Source: CAIOZW01 sp049317725 (GTDB lineage Bacteria; Acidobacteriota; Blastocatellia; RBC074). Taken from it: a stretch of 40,791 bases of DNA. Within the stretch, counting starts at the first letter, position 1, and the number at the start of each line of letters is the position of its first letter. The DNA lies in NCBI GenBank assembly GCA_049317725.1, contig JBMOHS010000010.1, positions 1 to 40,791 of the forward strand, in the 5' to 3' direction. This document shows positions 23,775 to 36,600 of the stretch, one piece after another. The notes under the pieces are model-generated. The model ran no database searches. It saw only the letters and a program-made list of their open reading frames with translations, and was not told the origin of the DNA. Made by a program: the position numbers and the translations under genes.

Positions 23775-26700
23775 TTACTTTGGCGAAGCGCTCGCTCCGG
23801 TGCTGGACTCTTCAGTCGGCGTCCGGGACAAAATGGGATCCATGACATATGTCGCCGTGACATTGTAGTTGCTTCCCAGAAGTGTGCTGGTTGAGACCAT
23901 GATGTGCCAATCTCCCGGGGTAGGGTTGGGAAAGAGACAACGATTATTGCTCGTGTTCGAGAGGGATCGACAGTTGAAGTACAAATTGCTCGGTTGTAGC
24001 CCATACCGGACAAAGAGCGCGTTGCTTCCTCCGCCTTTTGTCTGAATGAGCAACTCCGTCGTGCCGATTGGGACGTGGATCCGATAGAAGAGCGCCCGAT
24101 CCTGCCCTACGGTATGGTTGATGGGAATCCCATTGTTGAGGAGAAAGAAGGCGTTGATCGGAAGCTGGATGCTGACTTCATTGGAGCCGGGCGAATCTCC
24201 CGTGGAGTTGAAGGAGCTGATCTGATAGACATACTCGTTGCCGGGGATGAGGCCCTCATCCCGAAAATCTGTCACATTCGCCCCCAGGATGGCAATCAAG
24301 TTCCAATTTCCGTTGAGGCCTACTTTGCGGCGAACGCGAAATCCCAGCTCGTTGAAAGAGTTGTCCATCCATTTCAAAACGGTCTGAGTCGTAGAGATCG
24401 CCGTTACTTGCAGGTTGAGTGGAATCGCGGAGAGATTTCCCCCTGCACTTCCACCAACGGTTGTGACCCTCGCCTCATTCGATCCTCCTGACTCACCGGC
24501 AGTATTGAACGCTGTGACCGAATAGAAATAGGTTGTCTCGGGAAAGACCCGCAAGTCTTGAAACGAGGTGGTATTGGCCTCGACTGTTGCAATAACCGCC
24601 CACAAGTCACTGTTTCCAGTTCGGCGTCGAATCCGGAATCCTTGCTCGTTGTTGGAATTGTCGACCCACTGCAGGCTGACAACGGAAGGGGTGGGCACTC
24701 TCGCCGACAATCCTGTTGGGGCACTTGGGCGGGCAGTTAGTGCGCCCGGGGTGGTGGCTCTTGCTTCATTCGAGGGGGGGGAGACTCCCGTCGAGTTGAA
24801 GGAGATGACTTGGTAGATATAGAGGAGGTCAGGGTCCCGTCCCGTATCGAGGTAGTTGGTGATCCCCGCCCCCACTGTGGCAATCTCGGTCCAGGTTCCG
24901 TTGATACCTGTTTTTCTCCAAACGATGAAACCCAACTCGTTGGTCGAGGTGTCCGTCCAGCGAAGTTCCACTTGCGAGCTGGACGTGGCAGCCGCCTGCA
25001 GATTAGTGGGCGTGTTCGGAACATCCGTCCGAATCCCCATAATGTAGCTGACATGCAGGAGGAAATTGTTGGAGGCGCGAGCGTTTCCGAAGACGAGAAT
25101 ATGCCAATCGCCTGGAGTCGGCGCATAGAACACGCACCGTTCTGCGGTCGTATCATTGACCGACCGGCAGTCCGCATTGTTCCGGGTTGGTTGGAACGCG
25201 TGGCGCGTGAAGAGATCGATATTGCCCGTTCCGCTGGTCTGGACCAGCAGCTGCAGAACGCCCTGCGGAACGCTGATGCGGTAGAATTGGGAACGGCCAA
25301 TGACGACCGATCCACTGACGGTTTGCCCCACTCCGACAGGAACGAATGAGAAGATCGGCATCGTAATGCTGACTTCCGTGGAGCTGGGGGACTCACCCGT
25401 TATCGTGACCGGGGTGATGGCATAGAAGTAGGTCTGTCCGGGCATCACGCTCAGATCCCGATACGAAGTGGCGTTGGTTCCGACCGTTGCGAGAACCAGC
25501 CAGGGACCATCGGTACCCGCCCGCCGACGGATCAGGAATCCGAGTTCATTGAAGGAGTTGTCGGTCCAGACGAGCTCGACCTGTGTGGTGGAGAGAGCCG
25601 TCGCGAGAAGGTCTGTCGGGATCGTTTGTGGCGCGATCTCATTGCGCCCTTCACTCCCTTCGGGCTGGTTCCCAGGGCCGATCCCGATCTGTTCAAGCGC
25701 TCGCACGAAGTTCAGTCCACCCGTACCGTTGCCGAAATGCGCCGAGTGGCCAATCGCAACCGGTGAAGTGAGCGCCATGAGGATCTCTTCGACGCTGGCT
25801 CGGGGGGCCTTCTGCCGCGCAATTGCGAACATCGCCGCCAACTCGTCAGAGGATAGCCGAACTGGGCCGACTCGCCCGGGGTCGAGGGTGTTCGAAAGGC
25901 AAGCTGGTGCTCGAAACTCCTCTCCATCGACAATGGTGCCGATCCCGGCTGTTCGTAGTTGATCGATGGTTCTCTTGAGAATTGAGAAGTCCTGGTCGCA
26001 GTCTGTGGTTGGAGGGGAGACCCCGAGCCTCCACTGCACGGCAGCCACCGGACGGGCCTCGCGCAGCTCCCACACCTGATCGATTGCCTGATAGATATCG
26101 GTCATTCGGATCGTCTCGCACCTTCCTCCCCCCATCCCCTCATCTGGGCAATCTCCATTCTCCCGACTCTCTTCGAGGTGCGAGCTGACGAAGATCGAGA
26201 GAACCGTTGTTGCCGGGGCTAAGTCACCGCTTCTTCCTTCTCCAGCCCGGACTGGCAGTGCCGCATCACAAAGCGATCGGTCGTGAGAACAGTCCAGTCT
26301 CGGCTTGGATGTCGGCGTTTCCACCAGACGCTCGTGTCCCCCTCGGACTTCCAACTGCACGATCGTTTGACCAGCGCCGTTCCACTCCTCGGCGGGGCGC
26401 ACCACTGTGCTTTCGGTGGTGCGGGGGCGAACACGTGTGATTGGGCTCATCCGGACATCTTCCTCGATGTCCTGGACGAGAGTCGATGCTCGCAGGGATT
26501 CCAATCCGGTCAAGTTGATTCGAATCCCCAGAATCGGGAGGTAACTGAAACGCTTGACCGTTCCCGGGTCATAGCCGACCAGAGACTCCAGCAGATCATT
26601 CTGGACTTGCTCGATATGAGAGCTGTTTTGACCTGGAGCCGCCAACTGCACGATCACGGAGATTGTGCCAGTGGCCCGGACGCGAAGCGCCAAGTAGTCG

Positions 26701-26888
26701 AACTTGCGCTCGATCGGTGCTTCCCGGATGACCCGCATCTGATAGGCCGATTCTCCCGGACGGAGATTCTCCCGTCGGTCTCCTGAAACCGCTAGTGCTG
26801 CCCCCTCCAGAAGAAGCATCAGCAGGGGTAGACAATAGAAAAGATTCCTTCTTTGCTGGCGTGTGGTGGTAGTTTGCTTGCTTCTCAT
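23775..26888 (-). CDS. Exported subtilase-like pseudoprotease with FN3 and PPC-like domains
   Basis: This 1037-aa protein has a signal peptide (about 15-35, LFYCLPLLMLLLEGAALA). An I9-type propeptide motif follows: LVGYDPGTVKRFSYLPILG, nearly identical in pattern to LVGYDPASIKRYTYLPFLG of the giant downstream paralogue. The following region aligns with that S8 domain but has lost the triad: ILDTGVD is VQLEVRG, CEHGTA is CDAALP, and the GGTSLAA serine segment is absent. The C-terminal part holds four FN3 domains and two PPC-like domains with NCR/RC cysteine pairs and GDWHI. The ATG at 26888 is chosen for the signal peptide; TTG 26909 has no ribosome-binding site. It is probably a non-catalytic surface or inhibitory/chaperone partner. 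Confidence 0.8.
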   Translation of the reverse strand: MRSKQTTTTRQQRRNLFYCLPLLMLLLEGAALAVSGDRRENLRPGESAYQMRVIREAPIERKFDYLALRVRATGTISVIVQLAAPGQNSSHIEQVQNDLLESLVGYDPGTVKRFSYLPILGIRINLTGLESLRASTLVQDIEEDVRMSPITRVRPRTTESTVVRPAEEWNGAGQTIVQLEVRGGHERLVETPTSKPRLDCSHDRSLCDAALPVRAGEGRSGDLAPATTVLSIFVSSHLEESRENGDCPDEGMGGGRCETIRMTDIYQAIDQVWELREARPVAAVQWRLGVSPPTTDCDQDFSILKRTIDQLRTAGIGTIVDGEEFRAPACLSNTLDPGRVGPVRLSSDELAAMFAIARQKAPRASVEEILMALTSPVAIGHSAHFGNGTGGLNFVRALEQIGIGPGNQPEGSEGRNEIAPQTIPTDLLATALSTTQVELVWTDNSFNELGFLIRRRAGTDGPWLVLATVGTNATSYRDLSVMPGQTYFYAITPVTITGESPSSTEVSITMPIFSFVPVGVGQTVSGSVVIGRSQFYRISVPQGVLQLLVQTSGTGNIDLFTRHAFQPTRNNADCRSVNDTTAERCVFYAPTPGDWHILVFGNARASNNFLLHVSYIMGIRTDVPNTPTNLQAAATSSSQVELRWTDTSTNELGFIVWRKTGINGTWTEIATVGAGITNYLDTGRDPDLLYIYQVISFNSTGVSPPSNEARATTPGALTARPSAPTGLSARVPTPSVVSLQWVDNSNNEQGFRIRRRTGNSDLWAVIATVEANTTSFQDLRVFPETTYFYSVTAFNTAGESGGSNEARVTTVGGSAGGNLSAIPLNLQVTAISTTQTVLKWMDNSFNELGFRVRRKVGLNGNWNLIAILGANVTDFRDEGLIPGNEYVYQISSFNSTGDSPGSNEVSIQLPINAFFLLNNGIPINHTVGQDRALFYRIHVPIGTTELLIQTKGGGSNALFVRYGLQPSNLYFNCRSLSNTSNNRCLFPNPTPGDWHIMVSTSTLLGSNYNVTATYVMDPILSRTPTEESSTGASASPK

Positions 26889-27589
26889 ACTCCCCTCTCG
26901 AGTTCCCAACGGTCTTTTGACGATCCGACTCTCCGCTGTGGAGCCGTCTGGCTCGGAAAGATCCCTCAGGACTCCCTTCAGGTCATGTGGATGGAAGATG
27001 TCAAGGTACGGGTGTGGTCGGCTGTTTCTGAGGAGATTAGACCACGATCATTCCATGGGAAGTACCTGTCACGAATGACTGTGGAGATTTCCGCTTCTCT
27101 CACCCGCGCACAATAGAGTACTTCTCGCCATCAAGGGCGAGCCAACTGATCGAATGGCCATGCCTGAAGCAGCACATCACCATTCGATTTGCACTCAATC
27201 CAAGTGTGCGTGACCTCTCCAATCAGTTCAGTTGATGGAGTCGTGTCAGCGGATCGGTCAATTGGTGGGTTCCATCGGTCCACATTTCCCTGCAGATCTC
27301 TTTTCGCCACTCTCGCAGACAAACGGGGTGTCAGCTTGAGGTGGTCAGATCGCTCGGGAATTTCTACCCAAAACCCCCACACAGGTGGTTTCAGATGTCA
27401 GACAATTGGACAGGTCGTCAATTGCAAGCTACATCTTGCCCGTGAATCCGTGTGAGGAGATCTTGGTGAAGAGATCTTCGTGAAGAGATTCAACGGCAGT
27501 TGTAACGGACCAACGGGGGGGTCGATCAAGGACTCGAGGAATATAGCAGAAGGGGAAATTTTTCTCAACACCCTTTTCGGAATCAAAAC
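26889..27589. other. Intergenic region between the two subtilase paralogues
   Basis: About 700 bp without a convincing gene. It contains three tandem 14-bp units at 27452-27493 (GTGAGGAGATCTTG, GTGAAGAGATCTTC, GTGAAGAGATTCAA), which could be regulator-binding sites. CAATTG occurs twice near 27400-27425. GAGAGGGGAG precedes the pseudoprotease ATG. I see no tRNA or clear promoter. Confidence 0.4.
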
Positions 27590-27641
27590 AAGGCGCCTCC
27601 GAGAGCAAGATCGGGGTCGACCTTGCTCTCGGAGGCGCCTT
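27590..27641 (-). terminator. Rho-independent terminator of the giant gene
   Basis: A perfect 20-bp stem (27590-27609 with 27622-27641) has a 12-nt loop and is followed on the - strand by GTTTTGATT. It lies 19 bp beyond the giant gene's stop. The separate terminator suggests the pseudoprotease has its own transcript. Confidence 0.85.
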
Positions 27642-27660
27642 GAGGGCAGAGGATGATGAG

Positions 27661-30600
27661 CTATTCGGGTCTTTGCCGGGACCGACGTCGCCGGTCCTGG
27701 TCGAGGACCTCCTTCTCCTGAAGGGTACTCTGCGGGAGGTCTTGCCCAGGCAAGGGAGCTCCTGTCCCGATGGCACTACCCCACTGGTTCCTGGTCTCGA
27801 CTGGGGTAGAGTAGAGCACGTTTAACGTATACGTGACACTGGTGATCGCCGTACTCCGAGCCATAATATGCCAGTCCCCAGAAATCACAGGCCGGATCAG
27901 GCAGGTGCGGGTCCGCAGTTGCCCCACGGCCTGCAATCCTGTGGCACGGCAGTTGAAGCTGTTGATGGTGGGTTGTCGGTTGAGCTGAACCAGGAGGTCG
28001 ACATTGGGGTCGCCGGTCATCGTCACGACCAAGTCTGTGGTGTTTTCAGGTACATACACTCGGAAGAACTGTTGTCCATTTCTCCCAATCGATCGCGTGA
28101 CTGTCTCTTGATTCTCGATTGGAGCAAAGGCCGACACCGGGATGGTCACCGAGGCGATCGCCGTTGGCTCGGATGTTCCGCGCGCATTGACTGCCTCCAA
28201 CTGGTACCTGTAGGTCACATTGGCAATGAGGCCTGCATCCACATATTGGATGGGGGTGGTGCTCGTCGCCGATACGGTCGTGATCAACGTCAAGGTGGAA
28301 TCGCTCGACGCTCCACGATAGAGCCGATACTGCGTAGCCCCAGTCGAGGCGCCCCAGCGGATCATCGCAGAGGTGTTCGAAGTTGCGGTGACGATCAGTC
28401 CGGTCGGGGTTGGGGGAGGTGCTGAACCACCGCCGCCGCTACTGCTCTGCGTCGTGGCGGTAGCCTCCGTCGAGAAGCTGGATGGTCCGACCGGACTGGT
28501 CGCTTGGATGCGGTAGAAATAGGTCGTGCCGGCCGTCAATCCGGTATCGCTGTAGCTGGTCGCCGTTGCTCCCGGAGTGGCAATGGTCGTCCAATCTCCC
28601 GTACCGACCCTTCTTTGCAGAAGGAAGGCGGTATGGGTGACCGAGGTGGCTGTCCAACTGAGGTTGATCGCTGTTGAGGAGACTGCCGTTGCCGTCAGGT
28701 TGGTCGGAGCGGTTGGCGGCGGGGTGGCTGATGTTCCCTGCGTCGTCGCATTGGCGATGTTCGAAGCCGGGGAGGGCCCAAAAGTGTTGACGGCGAAGAC
28801 ACGGTAGAAGTAAGTGGTTCCTGTGGCCAGATTTATGTCCTGATAACTGGTCAGGAATTGTCCGGGGATGACCGCGATGCTCTGCCAGCTTCCCGGAGAT
28901 CCGGTGCTTCGCTCGACCTGGAAGGCTGTTTGATTGGTCCCCCCGAGGCTCCACGCCAAGTTGATCTGCGAGGTGGAGACTGCTGTCGCGACGAGATTGG
29001 TCAGCGCCGAAGGAACGGGCAGACTGAGAGTCGTAACCGTCACCTCATTCGAGACAGGAGACGTCCCAAAGCTGTTGGTCGCCACGATCCGATAACGATA
29101 GGTGGTCGATGAGGTCAATCCGGTATCGGCATACGAGATTGTTGCCGGATCCGAGATTGTAATGGTGGTCCATTCTCCCGTCGAGCTATCCAGTCGACGC
29201 TGTAGCTGAAAGCCCGTGTGATTCGCTGATCCGGGAGTCCAGTTAAGCGTCACACCCGTGGCGGTGATCGCGGTCGCTGCCCCGAGGGTCGGCGCCGATG
29301 GGACAACTGGAGCTGTCCCCGTCGTCGTCGCACTGGCCTCATTGGAGTAGGCGCTGGTCCGAGCTGGGAAGATCGCGGCCACCACGTATCTGTACTCGGT
29401 TCCTGGAGTCAGGTCTTGGTCCTGGTAGATGGTGATATTTCCCGACACCTGAGCCAGGTTTTCGAATGCTCCGTTCCCAGTTCGCCGTTGAATCTGATAT
29501 GCCGTCTCCCCAGTGGCATTGTCGACCCACGAGAGATCGATCTGCGTATTGGAGATGACTTGGGCCTGCAGGTTGGTGGGAGTTCCGAGGGCAGCATCAA
29601 TATCTCCCCCGACATAGCTCACCCTGACGGTGTAGGTTTCAGTGATGATCGACGTACTTCGGATCATAATGTGCCAGTCTCCCGCGCTGGGGGGAGGGGA
29701 CGAAATCCGGCAGAATCTGGTTGTCGAAGTGGTGAGCACTCGGCAGTTATAGACGCTGGTGGTGGGTTGCCGATCTCGTAAGACATACAACTCGACACGT
29801 GTTGAGTCGACCAGCGTCGCTTCCAACTCCGTTACTCCCGGGGGAACATAGATCCGGAAGTACTGGGATCCATTCCTCCCCACCTGCCGTGTCAGACTCT
29901 GTCCGTTTTCGATCGGCGAGAAAGCTGAGACGGGGATAGTGACACTTTCCGCGTTGGAAGCGAGGGATTCACCCACAATGTTGAAGGCGACGATACGGTA
30001 TTCGTATGTCGAATTGGCGATCAGACCTTCATCTCTCCAGAGGGTGACGTTGAGTCCGACTGTTCCAACCTCCTGGAAGGCGCTGTTGCCCTGCCGTCGG
30101 TAGATGCGGAATCCACTCTCGTTGCTTGAGGTGTCTGTCCACCGGATCTCCGCGCTGCTATTGTTCAATGCGGTGGCGAGCATCCGCGAAGGGGCAGTCG
30201 GCCGGGTGGTGATCCCTCCACTCAATGGCGTCGCATTGGCCTCGTTGGAGGCAGTGGCGGATGGGACCTGTCCGTTGAGGGCGAAGACTCGGTAGGTGTA
30301 GGTGACTCCCGTTGTCAGGTTGATGTCACTGTGGATGCGGACCGCCGCTCCAACCGTGGTCAGCGTTTCCCAGGTTGGGCTCGCCCCTGCCCGGCGTTCA
30401 ATCCGGAACCCTGTGACATTGGTCGTCCCAGAAATCCAGACAAGATCGACCTGCGTCGGAGAGACCGCATTGGCCACCAGGTTGGAGGGAGCGGCTGGTG
30501 CCGTCCCCCCTGTGTTGAGCGGGGTAGCCGAGACTGGTGCTGAGTAGCCCGAGAGAATAAGCCCGTTGACCGCCGCAATTTGGTAGAAATAGGTTGTGCC

Positions 30601-33600
30601 GGTTGTCAGGGTGGTGTCGGTGTACGTGATACTGCTCCCCGGCAGATCGATCAAGTCATTCCAGTTCCCGAGGTCCCCAACCCGCCGCTGAATCCGATAC
30701 CCCGTGACATTGGCAGTGACGGCCGTCCACGTCAACTGAATGCTGGTTGGGGAGACGACCTGCGCTCGAAAATCGGCTGGCGTCGATGGCAGGCCGGGTG
30801 TGGTGGTGGCAGTGGCCTCGTTCGATGGAGCTGACTGCTCCGCGTCGATTGTCGCGATCACGCGGAAGTTATAGGCAATTCCTGACGTCAGTCCACTGAC
30901 TGGGTGGGTGACGGTTACGCCGGTTTGCAGGCGAGTCGTCGATGGTACCAGTGCGACGAACGCCCATATCGTCTCTGTCCCCGTCCGCCGTTCCACTCGA
31001 AAAGCGGTCTCGTTGTTGGAATTGTCTCGCCAGGACAGGTTGACTTGGCTTGACGAGACTGGCGTCGCGACCAGGAGCGACGGGGCCACGATCGAGGCGC
31101 TCGGTGTTGTGGTGAAAACAGGACCGATGAATTCAGATTCACCACCAGCATTGAACGCTCTGACCGTATAGAAGTAGGTCGTCCCTGCCTGAAGCTCGAT
31201 ATCCTCATATCTTGCTTCCCCGCTTCCGACACTCGCGATCTCGGCAAATGTCCCGAAGGTTCCTACTCGGCGGTAGATTTGGAATCCGTCCTCATTGTTG
31301 GAATTGTCCGTCCAGGCCAAGTTGATCTGGAACGGTGAGACCGCGACCGCACTCAGATCGCTTGGTTCCAGCGGGGGAATGACGGGAAGTGTGATGATGA
31401 CCGCATTCGACCAAGCGGAAGTGACATTGTTCAGAACCGACTCCGACCGGACTCGATACTCATAGGACCTTCCTTGAGCTGCCGTTTCGTCGATATAGCT
31501 GGTGGTGTTGGGAGCGAGTGATTCGGCTCCACGCAGGGTCAGAAAGTTGGCCGACCCAGTAAGTCTCCGCTGGACACGGAATCCGATCTCGTTATCCGAA
31601 TTATCGACCCAAGTAAGAATCACGTTGCCATTGGTGAAGGTCGCCGTCAGATTGGTGGGCATTGCCGGCGGCAAAGCAGGAGTGGTCACCGCCGACTCGT
31701 TCGATGGGTCTGAACTGCCACCCTCGTTATAGGCGATCACACGATAGTTGTAGAAGAGTCCTCCAGAGGTGGTCGTGTCAGCGTAGGTCCTTGTCAGGGG
31801 GGTACTGATCTCGGCCAGTTGTACCCAGATAGTGGATCCTGCCGTGCGACGCTCGACCCGGAATCCGGTCTGGTTCGTCCCCGAATATTGCCAAGTCAGT
31901 ACCACCCGTGTGGCCTGTTCCGCGACGGCGGTCAGGTTCGTTGGAGCGGGGGGCTGGCCAGGCAGAGCCACCACTGCCGTGTTCGAGGGAGTTGATTCTG
32001 CCGACCCCTTTCGGGTGGCAATCTGGTAGTGGTAGGTGGTACCGCCTGTCAACCCGGTATCGGTGAATGTGGTGATGTTGGCGTTGATGGTGTTCGGGAG
32101 GGCGGTGAAGCTTCCCGTTGCCCCTGTGGTGCTGCGATAGATCCGGAAGCCATCCTCCACGGCCGAGTTGTCGGTCCAGGTCAGGGTGAGGCTGGTGAAG
32201 GATCCAACCGTTCCGGAAAGAGCAGTTGGCGCCAGGAGCAACGTCGTGAAGGATCCCGTGACCGGCGCCGAAGCACCGAACAGATTGGTCGCTTCGACCC
32301 GGTAGTGGTAGGTCGTCAGCTCGATCAGATTGGCATCGAGATAGGTCGACGCATTCTGACCCAAGCTGGCAATCGTGACAAAAGAACCTGCCAGGCCGGT
32401 GGGACTGCGGAGGACCCGGTAGCCCGTCTCATCGGTAGCGTTATCGGTCCACGTGAGGTTGATCGACCTGCCCGCCCTGACAGCGGTGAGGCCCGTCGGT
32501 GCGAGGATCTCCGTCGGGAGCGTTACCACCACTGTGTTCGAGCGGGTCGATTCCGCTACCCCTTTTCGGGTGACAACCTGGTAGTGGTAGGTAGTGCCAG
32601 CCGTCAACCCAGTATCGGTGAACGTGGTGCTGTTGGCGTTGATGGTGTTCGGGAGGGCGGTGAAGCTTCCCGTTGCCCCTGTGGTGCTGCGATAGATCCG
32701 GAAGCCATCCTCCACGGCCGAGTTGTCGGTCCACGTCAAGGTGAGGCTGGTGAAGCTGCTGACCGTTCCCGAGAGGGCAGTTGGGGCCAGGAGCAACGTC
32801 GTGAAGGATCCGGTCGCTGGTGTTGATGAGCCGACAAGGTTGGTCGCGACGACTTGGTAGTAGTAGGTTGTCAGCTCGACCAGATCGGCATCGAGGTAGG
32901 TTGCTGCATTCTGCCCCAAGCTGACGATCTGTACAAAAGAACCTGCCAGACCGGTGGGACTGCGGAGGACTCGGTAGCCCGTCTCATCGATGGCATTGTC
33001 CGTCCAGGAGAGGGTGATCGACCTGCCAGTCGTTGTGGCACTCAGCAGGGTGGGGGCCGCGGGGACACCGGCCGGCGGGATCGCCGAACTCTCACTCGAC
33101 CAAGCAGAGTTGCCGGCTTGGTTGATCGCCCGGACTCGATAGGTATAGCTCGCCCCTGATGTCAGACCTGAATCGACGTAGGTGACGGAACCTGTCGGGT
33201 TGGCGGGAAGGAGAATGGGGGCTTCAAACGACCCTGTCCCAACCTTCCGCTCGATCTGGAAGCCGGTTTCGTTGGTCGAGTTGTCCGTCCACGTCAACCG
33301 GATCGTAGTCGAGGTCGTGGCCTCTGCCAACAGGCTGGTGGGCACGTTGGGCGGAGCCGCCGGGGGGGTGACGGTTGCCTCGTTGGACCAATCAGAGGCA
33401 CCGGCGGTCGCGGATACTCCAAAGGTATTGGTCGCCCGAACACGGTAGGTGTAGGTCGTCCCCGGGGTCAGTCCACTGTCCGTGTAGGTGGTGGACGTCA
33501 CCGGAACGGTTGTCACGAGGCTGAAGTTCCCCGTTCCTTCTCGCCGCTGAATCTCGAAGTTTGCCGCGTTGGTAGCGTTGTTGGTCCAAGTCAGCACAAT

Positions 33601-36600
33601 CGAGGTCGTCGTATTGATGACAGCTGTCAGGGTGTTGGGCGCTGCTGGTGGGCCATCCGCGGTCTCGGCGGAACGTTCGTTCGAGGGGATGGATTCATCG
33701 GTCGTGTTGGCGGCGATGATCCGGTAGAAGTAGGTCTGTTTGGGGTTGAGGCCCGTATTGGTGAAGGTCAGGATTGTCGGCCCAACGGTCGCGAGGTTGG
33801 TGAAGGGGCCTCCACTTTGATTCGCCCGCTGAACCTTGAACTCGGTATGTCCGGATCCTGAGAAGGTCCAGTCAACCTTGATCGACGTACTGCTCAGCAC
33901 GGTCAGGGGGAGCAGAACCGGTGTCGCCGGCCGGCTGAACGTTGTCGCCGTGGCTGTTGCCGAGACCTCCGACTCGCCCCCGGTATTGATCGACGAGACC
34001 CGGTAGCTGTAGCTGGTCGCCTCGGTCAGCCCAGTGTCGAGGTAGTTGGTGCTTCCCCCAGCGCTGTTGGGAGGGGCGGTCACCAGCAAGGCAAAGTCCC
34101 CCGTCGAACCTTGGCGGCGGTAGATCCGGAAGCCCGTCTCGTTGTTGGCATTGTCAGTCCAGGTGAGCGTCAGGCGGCTCGCCGAGGTCGCGCTGGCTGC
34201 CAGCCCCGTTGGAGCAGCTGGCAAGGTCGGCATCGTCTGGCTACCTTCGAGCAGCGTGGAATCCCCGTTGGCGTTGACGGCCCAGACTCGGTAGTGGTAC
34301 GTCGTTCCCTCCATGAGTCCGACATCCTGGAAGGTGGTGGTGTTGGCCGCGAGTGAAAGGGCTGGCTCCCAGCTCCCCGTCCCGACCCTCCGTTGCAGTC
34401 GGTACCCGGTCTCATTGGTCGCGTTGTCAGTCCACCGGAGATTGAGCTGGAAAGAGGAGACGATGTCGAGGACCAGCCCACTTGGTGCGACGGGAGGTGC
34501 CGCCGGTGTTCTCCCGCTCACCTCGTCTGAATTGACGGAGGGGCCCAGCTCGTTCTTGGCGCGCACGACGTAGAAGTAGGTCGTCTCTGGGGTTAAGCCA
34601 GTGTTTGAAAAGCTGGTCGTATTGGCCAGGACGGTTTCAATTACCGCGTATCCGGCTCCGGTTGTTGAGGACCGCAAGATCTCGAACGCATCCTCATTAT
34701 GGGAAGTATCTGTCCACGTCAGGTCGATTATCGAAGGGGAGACGACCCTTGCCGTCAAACCGCTCGGAGCAGATGGCACGGCTCGTGATGTTGTCACTTC
34801 GATCCGGTTCGATGGCTGGGATTCCCCGATCGTCGAAGAGAAGGCCGTCACCTCGAACTGGTAGGTGGTCCCGGAGAGCAGTCCGCTGATGGTCACACTC
34901 GTCGAAGAGGGGGCTGGGTCCGTGTTCGGGGGAACTGGTGGTGTGACCAGGGAGAACGCGCCGCTCGTCCCAACCCGTCGGTAGACCCGGAATCCATCTT
35001 CGTTCGTGGCGTTGTCCGTCCAGTTCAGAGTGACTGACGCCGCCGTTGTCAACCCGGTGACCGCCGCGAGGATGGTTGGCTTGCTTGGCGTCGCTTCTGC
35101 CGTTGCAAAGGCGACATTCGATTCTGGAGAGTTGCCTCGCAAGTTGTATGCGACGACGCGGTAATAGTAAGTTGTTCCATCGGTCAATTCGGTGTCAGTG
35201 TCGGTATACTGGGACGCATCGGCGTTCACTGTGCCGACTTCCTTGTAGATTCCTGCCAACATCTCAGACCGGCGAATGGAAAAGCCGGTCTCGGTCGTCG
35301 AGTTGTCCGTCCAATTGAGCTGGATCTGGTAGCTGGCTGGTGTGGTCTGCGTGTCCGACCGATTGATGGCGATCAGTTCGCTGGGAGCCGCCGGGGTGCT
35401 GACCAGTGTCGTCGTCGTCACCGGTGCGGTGGGAGTTGAGTCCCCCCCGACGTTGGAGGCGATGACGCGGTAGGCATACCCCTGGCCCTCGAGGAGGCCC
35501 GTGTCACGATGGGTGACGGGCGATCCAGTGGTCGTCGAGGTGGTGCTGGTCAGCGTGACAATCAGAGCCCAGGTTCCGCCGCTCGCGGGCCGGCGCTCCA
35601 CTTTGAAGCTCGTCTCGTTGTTCGAGTTGTCGGTCCAACTGAGGTCGATCTCGGTGGTCGTTCCGGCCGGTGGCGTCGCGGTCAACCCCGTTGGCGCGGT
35701 CGGGGCGACGGGCACCAGCCGGCTTACCGTCGCGGTCGGAGCGGAGACTCCCCCCGCATTGACCGCAAAGACTCGATAGAAGTAGGTCGTTCCTGGAGTG
35801 AGCCCGCTGTCGACATAACTGGCCGCATTGGGTGCCAGGCTGGCGATCTCGGAGTAGGGGCCCGCTTCCAACGTGCTGCGCCGCACGCTGTAGCCAGTCT
35901 CCCGGGTCGAGTTGTCGGTCCAGTTGAGGGTGAGGGTTGCAGGCGCAGTTGCGGTCACTGCCAAGCCGGTGGGTGCGGCGGCCCGCGTGAAGGCTGAGAC
36001 CGTCGGAGGCGTCAGTGAATCCCCCGAGACGTTTGTCGCTGCCACGCGGTAGGTGTAGCGAGTCCCCTCCGTCAACCCCTCATCCACATAGGACTGGGAG
36101 TTCACGGCCACGCTCGAACTGACGGTCGCATAGTCGGTTGTGTCTGTCTTTCGCTCGATCTTGAAAGCCGACTCGTTGGTGGCGTTGTCGCTCCAGGAGA
36201 GGCGGATCTTCGTCGCTGGATCAACGGCCGTCACCGGAGCGGCGGTCAGATTGGTCGGTGAAAGCGGGATCGAAAGCCACATCGCCGAGGCAACGGGTGA
36301 GGGCTCGGAGGTGGTCAACGTATTCCTTGCCCTGACCCGGTAGTAGTAGAGCTGGTCTCGCGTGACCTCTGCTTGATTGAACGCATCGTTCGCTGAATTC
36401 GAGCCAGGGGTGAGCTTCTCGACGAATGGGCCGGTTGGGGTCGGTGCCCGTTCGACAACGAAGGACGTCTCATTCGTCGAATTATCGGTCCAAGTCAATT
36501 CAATGATGTTGAGGCTGGTCTGCGCGGCAGCCAAGTTGCTCGGTGCCGGCAGAGGTGTTGTCCGGGCTGCCTCCACTCCGGGCGAAGGACCGCTGGTGTT

